Below, in pieces: positions 1 to 5,013 of a stretch of DNA of 13,591 bases. The DNA is from Oscillospiraceae bacterium (GTDB lineage: Bacteria; Bacillota; Clostridia; Oscillospirales; Acutalibacteraceae). Both the position numbers and the translations under genes were made by a program. Where the stretch lies: the NCBI GenBank assembly GCA_009783605.1, contig WRDE01000015.1:1-13591 (forward strand). Direction: 5' to 3'. The notes under the pieces are model-generated. The model did not search any database, was not told the origin of the DNA, and saw only the letters and a program-made list of their open reading frames with translations. Position 1 is the first letter of the stretch. Every line of letters begins with the position of its first letter.

Positions 1-259
1 CCATCGCCTCTAATTCTTCCATCGTTTTAGTAATACGCTCTTCGTCGCGGTTGGCGACCGCATACCGCAAGCGCGCCTGGTTGACCTCATTATAAAACGG
101 ATCCACGCTAAGTTCAAACGGGATTTTATTTTGCCGCACAACGGTTTTCGCGAAGATATTAAAAGCCGTGGACATATTCAATCCCAGCTCGTTACAAATC
201 ACATCAAATTGCCGCTTCACCGTTTCGTCCATGCGGATATTCACATTGGTCTGTGCCAT
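1..259 (-). CDS. RelB/DinJ-family antitoxin (C-terminus cut off by window edge)
   Basis: Translating the minus strand from the ATG at 259 gives MAQTNVNIRMDETVKRQF, followed by a segment containing NELGLNMSTAFNIFAKTVV and then KIPFELSVDPFYNE. This is the ribbon-helix-helix layout of RelB/DinJ antitoxins: a beta strand with NIRMDE, a helix, then a turn and second helix with LGLNMSTAFNIF, then the 'IPFEL' segment that begins the toxin-binding tail. Such antitoxins bind DNA as dimers, autorepress their operon and neutralise a RelE/YafQ/YoeB-type mRNA endonuclease. The partner toxin would lie to the left, outside the window. An AAAGGGG Shine-Dalgarno sits 8 nt before the ATG, which fixes the start. 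86 codons are visible with no stop. Family assignment is strong; whether a toxin is present cannot be seen. Confidence 0.88.
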   Translation of the reverse strand, partial: MAQTNVNIRMDETVKRQFDVICNELGLNMSTAFNIFAKTVVRQNKIPFELSVDPFYNEVNQARLRYAVANRDEERITKTMEELEAM

Positions 260-292
260 TTTGTCAGCCCCTTTCCGGTTGTTAGATTTCTC

Positions 293-321
293 ATTATATA
301 CGGTTTTATGCGCAATGTCAA
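293..321 (-). promoter_or_regulatory. Consensus sigma-A promoter of the RelB-like antitoxin gene
   Basis: On the minus strand TTGACA (316-321) and TATAAT (293-298) are both perfect consensus hexamers separated by 17 nt. They lie 34 nt upstream of the antitoxin ATG. A second TTGACA is present 11 nt further upstream (327-332). Strong promoters kept in check by autorepression are typical of RelB-type operons. No clear operator palindrome is visible. Confidence 0.8.
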
Positions 322-334
322 TATGTTGTCAATA

Positions 335-379
335 AAAAACCGCGCCGGTTCGGGGGTGAGCCGAACCGGTGCGGTTTTT
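335..379 (-). terminator. Intrinsic terminator of the coiled-coil gene, usable in both directions
   Basis: AAAAACCGC and CCGGTTCGG pair with CCGAACCGG and GCGGTTTTT, with a single mismatch and a short GGGTGAG loop. A T-run follows on the minus strand. It lies 30 nt beyond the stop of the 410-1216 gene and ends directly at the TTGACA of the antitoxin promoter, so it insulates the antitoxin operon from upstream transcription. Confidence 0.85.
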
Positions 380-409
380 AAATTGAATAATGCTATACAT
401 TGTTCAGCA

Positions 410-1216
410 TTATTTTTTCTTTCCGCAAATCTTACACTTTTTCTTAAATAAACTTAATTTTCCACCATCATATCGGCAAAGTCCTTGTTGTTCCCACTGC
501 TTTGATTGTAAACGTTTTCTTTCTTCCTCATGTTTTTCTACCGCAACAACCCGACATTCATCAGCTGATATAATTGCATCTTTATAGCCGCTATCACCGG
601 CAATCTCACGAAAATCTTTTTCAAGTTTAAAATAATCTTCACTACATGAAACCGTACTTGAATTCAATTTTCTTTTTTTTGCAATTAGTGCATTGTACTT
701 GTTTTCTTTCTCTAATTGTTTTTTATGTTTTTCTTGCTCTATTATGTCTTGCGCCAATCCCTCGCATTTTTTCGCTAATTCCTCCGTGTTCTTATATTTT
801 CCCAATTCACGGAATCGTTTGGCTAATTCAATTAATATCGTTGCATCCTGTGCTGAATCTTCGCATATATCATCCAATTCTTCACATAGTAGCTTATATC
901 CCTTTTCTAATTTATAATTAGGATCCAAGCGTTCTTTTATCTCTTCAATTTCTTCATCTATTTCGTCTATTTTATCTTCTTCTATTTTAATCAATCTATC
1001 TCGTTCTCTTTCCATCTCACCTATAAAAACTCCTGTTGCCATCAATATAGATAAATCAGTAGTAGTATCCATTATTCTACGTTTAGGTTTAATTTGAGAA
1101 TTATAGTACTCTTGTATCCTATTTATTTCTCTTCTATGTTTCTGTATTTCTTTTTCCAAAAAATTAATTTCAAATTCCATGCTTGATTTTGGTTTATTTG
1201 CTTGTGATTGCGCCAT
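410..1216 (-). CDS. Coiled-coil protein with helical-repeat segments and a degenerate C-terminal zinc ribbon
   Basis: 268 aa, predicted soluble, very rich in Glu and Lys. Residues 12-100 are long charged helices likely to form a coiled coil. Residues about 130-160 (RFRELGKYKNTEELAKKCEGLA) and 198-228 (DFREIAGDSGYKDAIISADECR) resemble the short 'F..LG.YKDS..LA..C' helical repeats found in many Firmicutes proteins. The C-terminus has a zinc-ribbon-like tail with C247, C261 and C264; the expected fourth ligand is D250 (CRYDGG where relatives have CxxCGG), so metal binding is doubtful. The ATG at 1216 is chosen because AAAGGGGG lies 8-9 nt upstream; the open frame runs 13 codons further without a ribosome site. 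It is 17 nt downstream of the 80-aa gene, so the two probably share a transcript. The gene is AT-rich compared with its neighbours. Function unknown. Confidence 0.82.
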   Translation of the reverse strand: MAQSQANKPKSSMEFEINFLEKEIQKHRREINRIQEYYNSQIKPKRRIMDTTTDLSILMATGVFIGEMERERDRLIKIEEDKIDEIDEEIEEIKERLDPNYKLEKGYKLLCEELDDICEDSAQDATILIELAKRFRELGKYKNTEELAKKCEGLAQDIIEQEKHKKQLEKENKYNALIAKKRKLNSSTVSCSEDYFKLEKDFREIAGDSGYKDAIISADECRVVAVEKHEEERKRLQSKQWEQQGLCRYDGGKLSLFKKKCKICGKKK

Positions 1217-1233
1217 ATTGCACTCCCCCTTTC

Positions 1234-1476
1234 TCAATCCCCGCTCCCCAGCCAATTCCCGTATGTATCATAAATCCGGTCGCCCCGGATTTCATACACG
1301 CGGTTGCCTGAGGTGTCGAAGATGTATTCCCCGCGGAATTCGTATTTCCAGTTGCCGTAGGTGTCGTTGATCCGGTCGCCGACGATTTCGTAAATCCAGT
1401 TGCCGTAGGCGTCTAAAATCCGGTTCCCTTCCCTTCGCGCGATTCTGTTGCCGTAGGTATCCTTGTACATAAGCAT
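1234..1476 (-). CDS. Small protein made of four 16-residue beta repeats
   Basis: 80 aa composed almost wholly of repeats: REGNRILDAYGNWIYE, IVGDRINDTYGNWKYE, FRGEYIFDTSGNRVYE and IRGDRIYDTYGNWLGS (residues 15-78), preceded by a half unit, YKDTYGN. Each unit reads as a beta hairpin (GDRIYD, then YGNWIYEI). The pattern resembles the small four-fold '4-fold beta flower' type of domain, but that match is from memory and tentative. There is no signal peptide or membrane segment. The ATG at 1476 has only a weak purine-rich site (AAAGAAAGAAGCGG). An alternative ATG at 1510, in another frame, encodes a protein-like start (MRAKIFTKKEADAYV), so the true N-terminus may have been lost by a frameshift. 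First gene of a probable two-gene unit with the coiled-coil gene. Confidence 0.72.
   Translation of the reverse strand: MLMYKDTYGNRIARREGNRILDAYGNWIYEIVGDRINDTYGNWKYEFRGEYIFDTSGNRVYEIRGDRIYDTYGNWLGSGD
1243..1434 (-). repeat. Four tandem 48-nt coding repeats
   Basis: Four consecutive 48-nt units encode the four 16-aa beta repeats of the 80-aa protein. The most alike parts at DNA level are the segments for GDRI.D.YGNW. Units 1, 2 and 4 are closer to one another than to unit 3, which has Ser for Tyr and Arg for Trp in the YGNW motif. Confidence 0.8.
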
Positions 1477-1532
1477 CCGCTTCTTTCTTTGTAAATATTT
1501 TAGCCCTCATAGCGATTTTCGGGCTTGTGCGT

Positions 1533-1561
1533 ATTATACTACATACCTAATCAGATTACAA
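1533..1561 (-). promoter_or_regulatory. Candidate promoter for the repeat-protein/coiled-coil unit
   Basis: On the minus strand TATAAT (1533-1538) is a perfect -10 hexamer. TTGTAA (1556-1561) is a fair -35 with 17-nt spacing. The predicted transcript starts near 1526, about 50 nt before the ATG at 1476. Confidence 0.6.
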
Positions 1562-1567
1562 TAGGTA
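1544..1567. promoter_or_regulatory. Candidate operator palindrome TACCTA-N12-TAGGTA
   Basis: Two perfect 6-bp inverted arms (1544-1549 and 1562-1567) lie 12 nt apart, about two helical turns from arm centre to arm centre. The palindrome covers the -35 and spacer of the minus-strand promoter and lies 53 nt upstream of the divergent XRE regulator. A repressor bound here would block the minus-strand unit and possibly its own gene. Inferred from position and symmetry only. Confidence 0.4.
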
Positions 1568-1619
1568 ACAGAAAAATTTTTGAAATTTTTTTACGATTTT
1601 TAAAGGATGGTATGTTTTT

Positions 1620-1976
1620 ATGGAATATATGCCTGATTATAAATCAATTGGTCTGCGTATTAGAAAACGACGTTTGGAATTGAAGTTGACACAGGAGGTT
1701 CTTTCAGAGGTAGCAAATATCGGCATACAACACATGAGCAAGATCGAAAACGGGCATACCAAGCTGTCGCTACCGTGCCTGATCGCCGTCGCTAACGCGT
1801 TGCATACTACTGTCGATTATCTGCTCATGGACAACATCGGCGCGTCCAAGCCGGATATGGTCAAAGAAGCCGAATCGCTCTTTTCGGACTGCACCCCGTC
1901 GGAATTGTTTGTGATAACCCAGACAGTCAATATGTTGAAGCAGAGTTTGCGTGCGCGGGGGTTGTCGGATAAATAA
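1620..1976 (+). CDS. XRE-family helix-turn-helix transcriptional regulator
   Basis: 118 aa. Residues 9-68 form a Cro/C1-type HTH domain: IGLRIRKRRLELKLTQEVLSE (helices 1 and 2), then IGIQHMSKIENGHTKLSLP (recognition helix and turn) and LIAVANALHTTVDYLL. The C-terminal ~45 residues are helical (KEAESLFSDCTPSELFVITQTVNMLKQSLR) and probably dimerise. AAAGGA lies 12 nt upstream of the ATG at 1620; an ATG at 1612 is in another frame and stops early. Relatives of this size are common in Clostridia and in integrated elements. The gene diverges from the 80-aa/coiled-coil unit and is a likely local repressor acting on the palindrome between them. No ligand or cleavage domain is present. Confidence 0.88.
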   Translation: MEYMPDYKSIGLRIRKRRLELKLTQEVLSEVANIGIQHMSKIENGHTKLSLPCLIAVANALHTTVDYLLMDNIGASKPDMVKEAESLFSDCTPSELFVITQTVNMLKQSLRARGLSDK

Positions 1977-1984
1977 AAATTACA

Positions 1985-2006
1985 GCACAAAGTATTGCAT
2001 TTGTGC
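1985..2006. promoter_or_regulatory. Perfect inverted repeat GCACAAA-N8-TTTGTGC
   Basis: Seven-base arms (1985-1991, 2000-2006) lie 8 nt apart, 8 nt after the XRE stop codon. No T-run follows, so it is a poor terminator. It overlaps a weak promoter (TTGCAT at 1995-2000, TATACA at 2018-2023, 17-nt spacing) upstream of the toxin-antitoxin remnant and is better explained as its old operator. Confidence 0.4.
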
Positions 2007-2032
2007 ATATTCCGTGATATACATTTAAGAGT

Positions 2033-2131
2033 ATGAAAGGCATATTAAAGGAATATGCCAATCCGGCATTCATTCCGCAGGAAAAGGGGACCTGGGAAAG
2101 AGCGGTGATTGAAAAATATGACCGTATTTGA
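2033..2131 (+). pseudogene. Antitoxin-like fragment of a decayed PIN toxin-antitoxin pair
   Basis: A 32-aa open frame (MKGILKEYANPAFIPQEKGT, then WERAVIEKYDRI and stop) whose last 14 nt overlap the start of the PIN remnant, the usual ATG/stop overlap of type II toxin-antitoxin operons. The segment resembles the toxin-binding tail of an antitoxin. An in-frame TGA at 2015 lies just upstream and no good Shine-Dalgarno precedes the ATG, so either the DNA-binding N-terminus has been lost or this is an unusually short antitoxin. With its toxin broken it is probably non-functional. Confidence 0.55.
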
Positions 2132-2278
2132 TACCAACGCCATTCTGCGTTATATCCTGCAGTAACGGTATATGCCGAGACAAAACTTGATTTTGTCGAT
2201 TGTCTGATGGTGGGTTATCATCATGACGGCAATACGGTTTTTACTTTTGATAAAGAATTGACCAGCTATCTCAATTAA
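2118..2278 (+). pseudogene. PIN-domain toxin remnant with internal deletion and frameshift
   Basis: The ATG at 2118 begins MTVFDTNAILRYILQ, the classic PIN-domain N-terminus carrying the first catalytic Asp (FDTNAILRYI), and then hits TAA at 2163. Only 2 nt later, from 2168 in another frame, the sequence reads VYAETKLDFVDCLMVGY and then TVFTFDKELTSYLN and stop at 2278. That is the PIN C-terminus: the D of DFVDCL and the TFDKEL strand. Intact VapC-like PIN toxins are about 130-140 aa; only about 51 residues of the two ends survive. Roughly 80 codons of the middle, with the central acidic residue, are therefore missing. PIN toxins are Mg-dependent RNases; this copy cannot form the active site. 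Confidence 0.85.
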
Positions 2279-2291
2279 CCCGACTATCCCG

Positions 2292-2331
2292 CCCCCTTCC
2301 GGCATATACATGCCCAAAGGGGGGATTTTTT
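2292..2331 (+). terminator. Terminator-shaped hairpin that contains the Shine-Dalgarno of the next gene
   Basis: CCCCCTT (2292-2298) pairs with AAGGGGG (2317-2323). Inside this, GGCAT (2301-2305) pairs with ATGCC (2310-2314) around an ATAC loop. T6 (2326-2331) follows and touches the ATG at 2332. It has the anatomy of an intrinsic terminator for the toxin-antitoxin remnant, yet its 3' arm is the only Shine-Dalgarno of the LysM/GH18 gene. Confidence 0.7.
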
Positions 2332-3597
2332 ATGGTTATCCATATCGTCGAGGAGGGGGAGAGCCTGTATGCCATTGCGCGGAGGTACAGTCTGCCGGTT
2401 TCCCGCTTGGTCGCCGAGAACGGGCTTGGCCGCGATACGAGACTGACGCCGGGGCAGGCGCTGGTCATTCAGTTCCCGCATGAAATGTATACCGTCCGCA
2501 AAGGCGACACCTTGCTGCGGATTGCCCGGCAATGGGGCGTCACGGTCCGGGAATTGCTGCGGAACAATCCGGCGTTATCTGCCGGAACGGCGTTTACCGC
2601 CGGGGCCGGTCCGCAGCTCCAGCCGGGACAGCAGCTCGCTGTCAGCTATACCGGCAGTAAAATCGGGCCGCTCACTGTCGACGGATATGTCAAATCCGCC
2701 ATTCCGCCCGCTCTGCTCCGCCGCTCTCTCCCTTACCTCACCACCCTCACGGTTTTTACCTGTACCTTCACCGGCGACGGGTGCCTGCACTGCCCCGATG
2801 ACGGCACGGTGCTGGATCTCGCCCATGAATACGGCGTCCAGCCGCTCCTGTCGCTCTCCACATTGACGCCAAACGGCTCCTTTTCCGCCGAGCCGGCCCA
2901 GAAACTGCTCGCCGACATAGCGGCCCAGACCAAGCTCATCACCGACTTAATCCGGACGATGCACCGGAAGGGGTATGGCGGATTGGATATCAACTTTGCA
3001 TGTATCGGGCCGGATTACCGGGACGCCTATGCCGATTTTATCGGCCGGGTCACCCGCACGATGAATACCGTCGGGTACAGCGTCACCGTCTCCATCCCAG
3101 CGAAAGGACTTTATGAGAATCAGGGTTGCTCCAGGCTGAGGTACGGCGCCGACAATATCATGCTGATGAGCTACGATTGGGGCTGTTCCGGCGGCGGACC
3201 GGCAGCGGCGGCTCCGTTGGATCAGGCGGAGCGGATTATCCGGTATGCCGCCGGGCAGACGGAACCTTCCCGGCTGCTGCTGGGCGTACCGAATTACGGA
3301 TATGACTGGACGCTGCCGGACGGGCGGGGGCGGGCGGTCAGTAACCGGCAGGCGGTACAGCAGGCGGTGGACGCGGGGGTCCCGATCCGGTTCGACGCGG
3401 CGGCGGCGACGCCCTTTTTCCGGTATTACGACCGGGCGAAACGGCAGCATGAGGTCTGGTTTGAGGACCCGCGGAGCATACAGGCCCGGTTAGAGCTGGT
3501 GCCGCAGTATCATCTGCGGGGTATCTCGGTCTGGAACCTGATGAATTTCGATACGCCGGGCTGGATGACGCTGAACGCGATGTTTGATGTGGTTTAG
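2332..3597 (+). CDS. LysM-LysM-GH18 protein of the YaaH/SleL spore-cortex type, catalytic residues substituted
   Basis: 421 aa without a signal peptide, like spore-coat YaaH/SleL proteins. Two LysM domains bind peptidoglycan: residues 2-48 (IHIVEEGESLYAIARRYSLP) and 52-106 (MYTVRKGDTLLRIARQWGV). A GH18 barrel follows (about 115-421), with LLSLST (172-177), YDW near 281, LLLGVPNYGYDW and the C-terminal GISVWNL (397-403). The family's DxxDxDxE-type motif, typically ending DIDFE, here reads GLDINFA: D219 is kept, but the following Asp is N221 and the catalytic Glu is A223 (codon GCA at 2998-3000). GH18 enzymes need that Glu as acid/base, so hydrolysis is expected to be lost while binding may persist. 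The start is supported because the first LysM begins at residue 2. The Shine-Dalgarno is buried in a hairpin. A role in spores is inferred from family only. Confidence 0.88.
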   Translation: MVIHIVEEGESLYAIARRYSLPVSRLVAENGLGRDTRLTPGQALVIQFPHEMYTVRKGDTLLRIARQWGVTVRELLRNNPALSAGTAFTAGAGPQLQPGQQLAVSYTGSKIGPLTVDGYVKSAIPPALLRRSLPYLTTLTVFTCTFTGDGCLHCPDDGTVLDLAHEYGVQPLLSLSTLTPNGSFSAEPAQKLLADIAAQTKLITDLIRTMHRKGYGGLDINFACIGPDYRDAYADFIGRVTRTMNTVGYSVTVSIPAKGLYENQGCSRLRYGADNIMLMSYDWGCSGGGPAAAAPLDQAERIIRYAAGQTEPSRLLLGVPNYGYDWTLPDGRGRAVSNRQAVQQAVDAGVPIRFDAAAATPFFRYYDRAKRQHEVWFEDPRSIQARLELVPQYHLRGISVWNLMNFDTPGWMTLNAMFDVV

Positions 3598-3608
3598 GGA
3601 GCGGTGGT

Positions 3609-3633
3609 CAGTGAGCAGTGAGCAGTGAGCAGT
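3609..3633 (+). repeat. Heptanucleotide tandem repeat (CAGTGAG) x3 plus CAGT
   Basis: Three perfect CAGTGAG units and a partial fourth begin 11 nt after the LysM/GH18 stop codon. Each unit contains TGA, so three units give a TGA in every reading frame. It lies directly before the terminator. Confidence 0.9.
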
Positions 3634-3640
3634 ACAATAA

Positions 3641-3670
3641 AAAAAACGGCGTCCGCGGACGCCGTTTTTT
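3641..3670. terminator. Perfectly palindromic bidirectional terminator
   Basis: A6-CGGCGTCC-GCGG-centred symmetry through to T6: the 30 nt are their own reverse complement. The stem is CGGCGTCC/GGACGCCG and runs into A/T tracts on both sides. It serves the LysM/GH18 gene on the plus strand and the 55-aa gene on the minus strand, which converge here. Confidence 0.93.
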
Positions 3671-3671
3671 A

Positions 3672-3688
3672 CTATTCCCTAATCCCTA
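3672..3688 (-). repeat. Heptanucleotide repeat TAGGGAT/TAGGGAA/TAG
   Basis: On the minus strand two heptamers (TAGGGAT, TAGGGAA) and a partial TAG begin 6 nt after the stop codon of the 55-aa gene. Each unit contains TAG in the sense direction of that gene. Confidence 0.7.
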
Positions 3689-3694
3689 TGCCCC

Positions 3695-3862
3695 TCACTT
3701 CGGGTATATCTCTCCTGCTTTATTATGGCCGTGTTTGGCTTTGCCGCTGATTTCTGGTACCGGCGAGGCGCTGTTCTTTTGCTCGTGCTGTTTTTTGTTG
3801 CTTTCGGTACCGTGGGCGTGTTTGTCCTTTGGATCCGGGCGGCGCATACCTGCTTTTGCCAT
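3695..3862 (-). CDS. Conserved small Clostridia protein of the 'MAKAGMRRPDP' type
   Basis: 55 aa: MAKAGMRRPDPKDKHAHGTE, then SNKKQHEQKNSASPVPEISG, then KAKHGHNKAGEIYPK. The N-terminal MAKAGMRRPDP, the middle HGTESNKK and the PVPEI.GKAK segment match, from memory, a family of short uncharacterised proteins in Clostridia. It is very hydrophilic and rich in Lys, His and Asn, with no membrane segment or signal, and probably unstructured alone. AAAAGGAG lies 9 nt upstream of the ATG at 3862, which fixes the start. It stands alone, convergent with the LysM/GH18 gene and sharing its palindromic terminator. Function unknown. Confidence 0.85.
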   Translation of the reverse strand: MAKAGMRRPDPKDKHAHGTESNKKQHEQKNSASPVPEISGKAKHGHNKAGEIYPK

Positions 3863-3971
3863 GGATGATCGCTCCTTTTGTGGTGGATAGGCATAGGATA
3901 CGCCGGCGGGGTGGAAATATTCTTTATTTATTAAAAGCTGGACGCAAAAATTGTGGGAAATATCTTATTGT

Positions 3972-4000
3972 TTGACTTTTTTAATTTTATGCTATATAAT
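3972..4000 (+). promoter_or_regulatory. Strong sigma-A promoter of the membrane coiled-coil gene
   Basis: TTGACT (3972-3977) and a perfect TATAAT (3995-4000) are separated by 17 nt of AT-rich spacer. The start codon follows 33 nt later, with AAAGGA between. Confidence 0.85.
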
Positions 4001-4032
4001 TATATCAAATATTATTAAAGGACGTGTTATAC

Positions 4033-4887
4033 ATGAATCAGGAAAATATACCTGAAACAACATCCCTTGCCGAAGTCAGCGACACACCGGATTTGTCAGC
4101 GTCGCCTGAAAAACCAAGAAATAAGTCCGGCAAGCTCATTATTCTGTGCGCCGGAATTTTTTCAGGCGCCTGTCTGCTTACTTTTATTCTGATTTTTTTT
4201 ATAGCGCTTTCCCCGTTATCAAAAAAGTTAGAATCCGCGAACAGTGAAATTGATAGCAATCAGATTGAAATAGCAAATCTGAAAGAGGAAACGGTAAGCC
4301 TGAAGGAGGAAACGGCAAACCTGAAGGATGAAACAGCAAAGCTGAAAGAGGAACTTTCCGGCAAAAAAGATGAGATCGAGGAATCGAAAAAAGAATATGT
4401 GGCTGCGATGGCTAAAATAGAAGCGGCAAAACTGGATGTCGAAAAAGCAAATGCCGAGGCTGAAGACGCGAAAAAAGAGGCCGACAACACGAAAAAAGAG
4501 GCTGACAGCGCGAAAAAAGAGGCCGACAGCGCGAAAAAAGAGGCTGACAGCGCGAAAAAAGAAGCCGCCAACGCATTAAGTGATCTGGAAAAAAAGAAAA
4601 AAGAGGTACAAACGGTTACCAACCAACTCAATGAAAAACAGGCGCTCTTAGATGTGGCGGATAAAAAAGTGGCGAAGGCAAGCGAAGTCTCCACCAAGAT
4701 AAAGCAATATGGTGATCAATTGGGGGTAGTGGCCGATTTGTTCGACGCGTTTGATGATGCCGTAATGGCCGGGAGCTATAGGCTTGCCGATTATTACTTA
4801 TATTTGATCGGTGAGACTGCAAACGCATTGAAAAACACTGCTGATTCACTGCTGGTATTAATGGGTGAATTCGACAGAATAAAATAA
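4033..4887 (+). CDS. Membrane-anchored coiled-coil protein with tandem heptads
   Basis: 284 aa. A short polar, acidic N-terminal segment (1-30) precedes one membrane span (34-59, KLIILCAGIFSGACLLTFIL and on). About 170 residues of continuous coiled coil follow (62-228), then a more globular tail (229-284, DLFDAFDDAVMAGSYRLADY). The orientation is probably N-in, with the coil outside the cell. The coil includes four LKEETxx heptads (83-110) and five KKEADxx heptads (147-181). ATG 4033 is preferred: AAAGGA lies about 11 nt upstream, while the in-frame GTG at 4024 is only 2 nt from it. It has its own strong promoter and stands between unrelated genes. AT-rich, no recognised family; it could act as a spacer or envelope-spanning tether. 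Function unknown. Confidence 0.83.
   Translation: MNQENIPETTSLAEVSDTPDLSASPEKPRNKSGKLIILCAGIFSGACLLTFILIFFIALSPLSKKLESANSEIDSNQIEIANLKEETVSLKEETANLKDETAKLKEELSGKKDEIEESKKEYVAAMAKIEAAKLDVEKANAEAEDAKKEADNTKKEADSAKKEADSAKKEADSAKKEAANALSDLEKKKKEVQTVTNQLNEKQALLDVADKKVAKASEVSTKIKQYGDQLGVVADLFDAFDDAVMAGSYRLADYYLYLIGETANALKNTADSLLVLMGEFDRIK
4279..4362 (+). repeat. Four 21-nt tandem repeats encoding LKEETxx heptads
   Basis: Residues 83-110 are LKEETVS, LKEETAN, LKDETAK and LKEELSG, one coiled-coil heptad per 21-nt unit. The units are similar at DNA level (CTGAAAGAGGAAAC-type), indicating in-frame duplication. Confidence 0.85.
4471..4575 (+). repeat. Five 21-nt tandem repeats encoding KKEADxx heptads
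   Basis: Residues 147-181 are KKEADNT, KKEADSA three times, and KKEAANA. The DNA units are nearly identical (AAAAAAGAGGCYGACAGCGCG), so this is a recent slippage or recombination tract likely to vary in copy number in frame between strains. Confidence 0.9.
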
Positions 4888-4947
4888 AGTTTGGTTTGAC
4901 CTTCCCATCATTCATAAAAAATTCACCTCCAAAACATCCGCATCGTC

Positions 4948-4975
4948 TTGACAGGCGTTGCGGTTTGTTTATAAT
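4948..4975 (+). promoter_or_regulatory. Sigma-A promoter of the ABC exporter operon
   Basis: TTGACA (4948-4953) and TATAAT (4970-4975) are perfect hexamers with 16-nt spacing. They lie 38 nt upstream of the TTG start of the first ABC gene. Confidence 0.8.
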
Positions 4976-5013
4976 ATTTGGTAATAAAATAATAAATAAA
5001 GAAGGAATGCCAC

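Noticed and set aside
131..451. Plus-strand 106-codon frame at the left edge
   Set aside because: It is antisense to the RelB-like gene and crosses its promoter and a terminator; no ribosome site.
1217..1255. N-terminal extension of the coiled-coil protein to MAGERGLRKGECN
   Set aside because: These codons overlap the end of the 80-aa gene and include the AAGGGGGAG ribosome site of the ATG at 1216; no ribosome site precedes the upstream ATG.
2281..2295. Partial likeness of ATCCCGCCC near 2287 to the start of the 28-nt intergenic block
   Set aside because: Only nine bases agree and the rest of the element is missing, so it is not counted as a third copy.
3618..3890. Plus-strand 90-codon frame over the palindromic terminator
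   Set aside because: It starts inside the heptamer repeat, runs through a terminator and lies antisense to the 55-aa conserved protein; its product has no coding character.
4628..4915. Minus-strand 95-aa open frame preceded by a perfect GGAGGTGA ribosome site 6-7 nt before its ATG
   Set aside because: The frame lies antisense to the heptad-rich membrane protein for most of its length, its product has no domain-like pattern, and no minus-strand promoter is visible. The ribosome-like site (near 4922-4930) may be chance or a relic of a lost gene.
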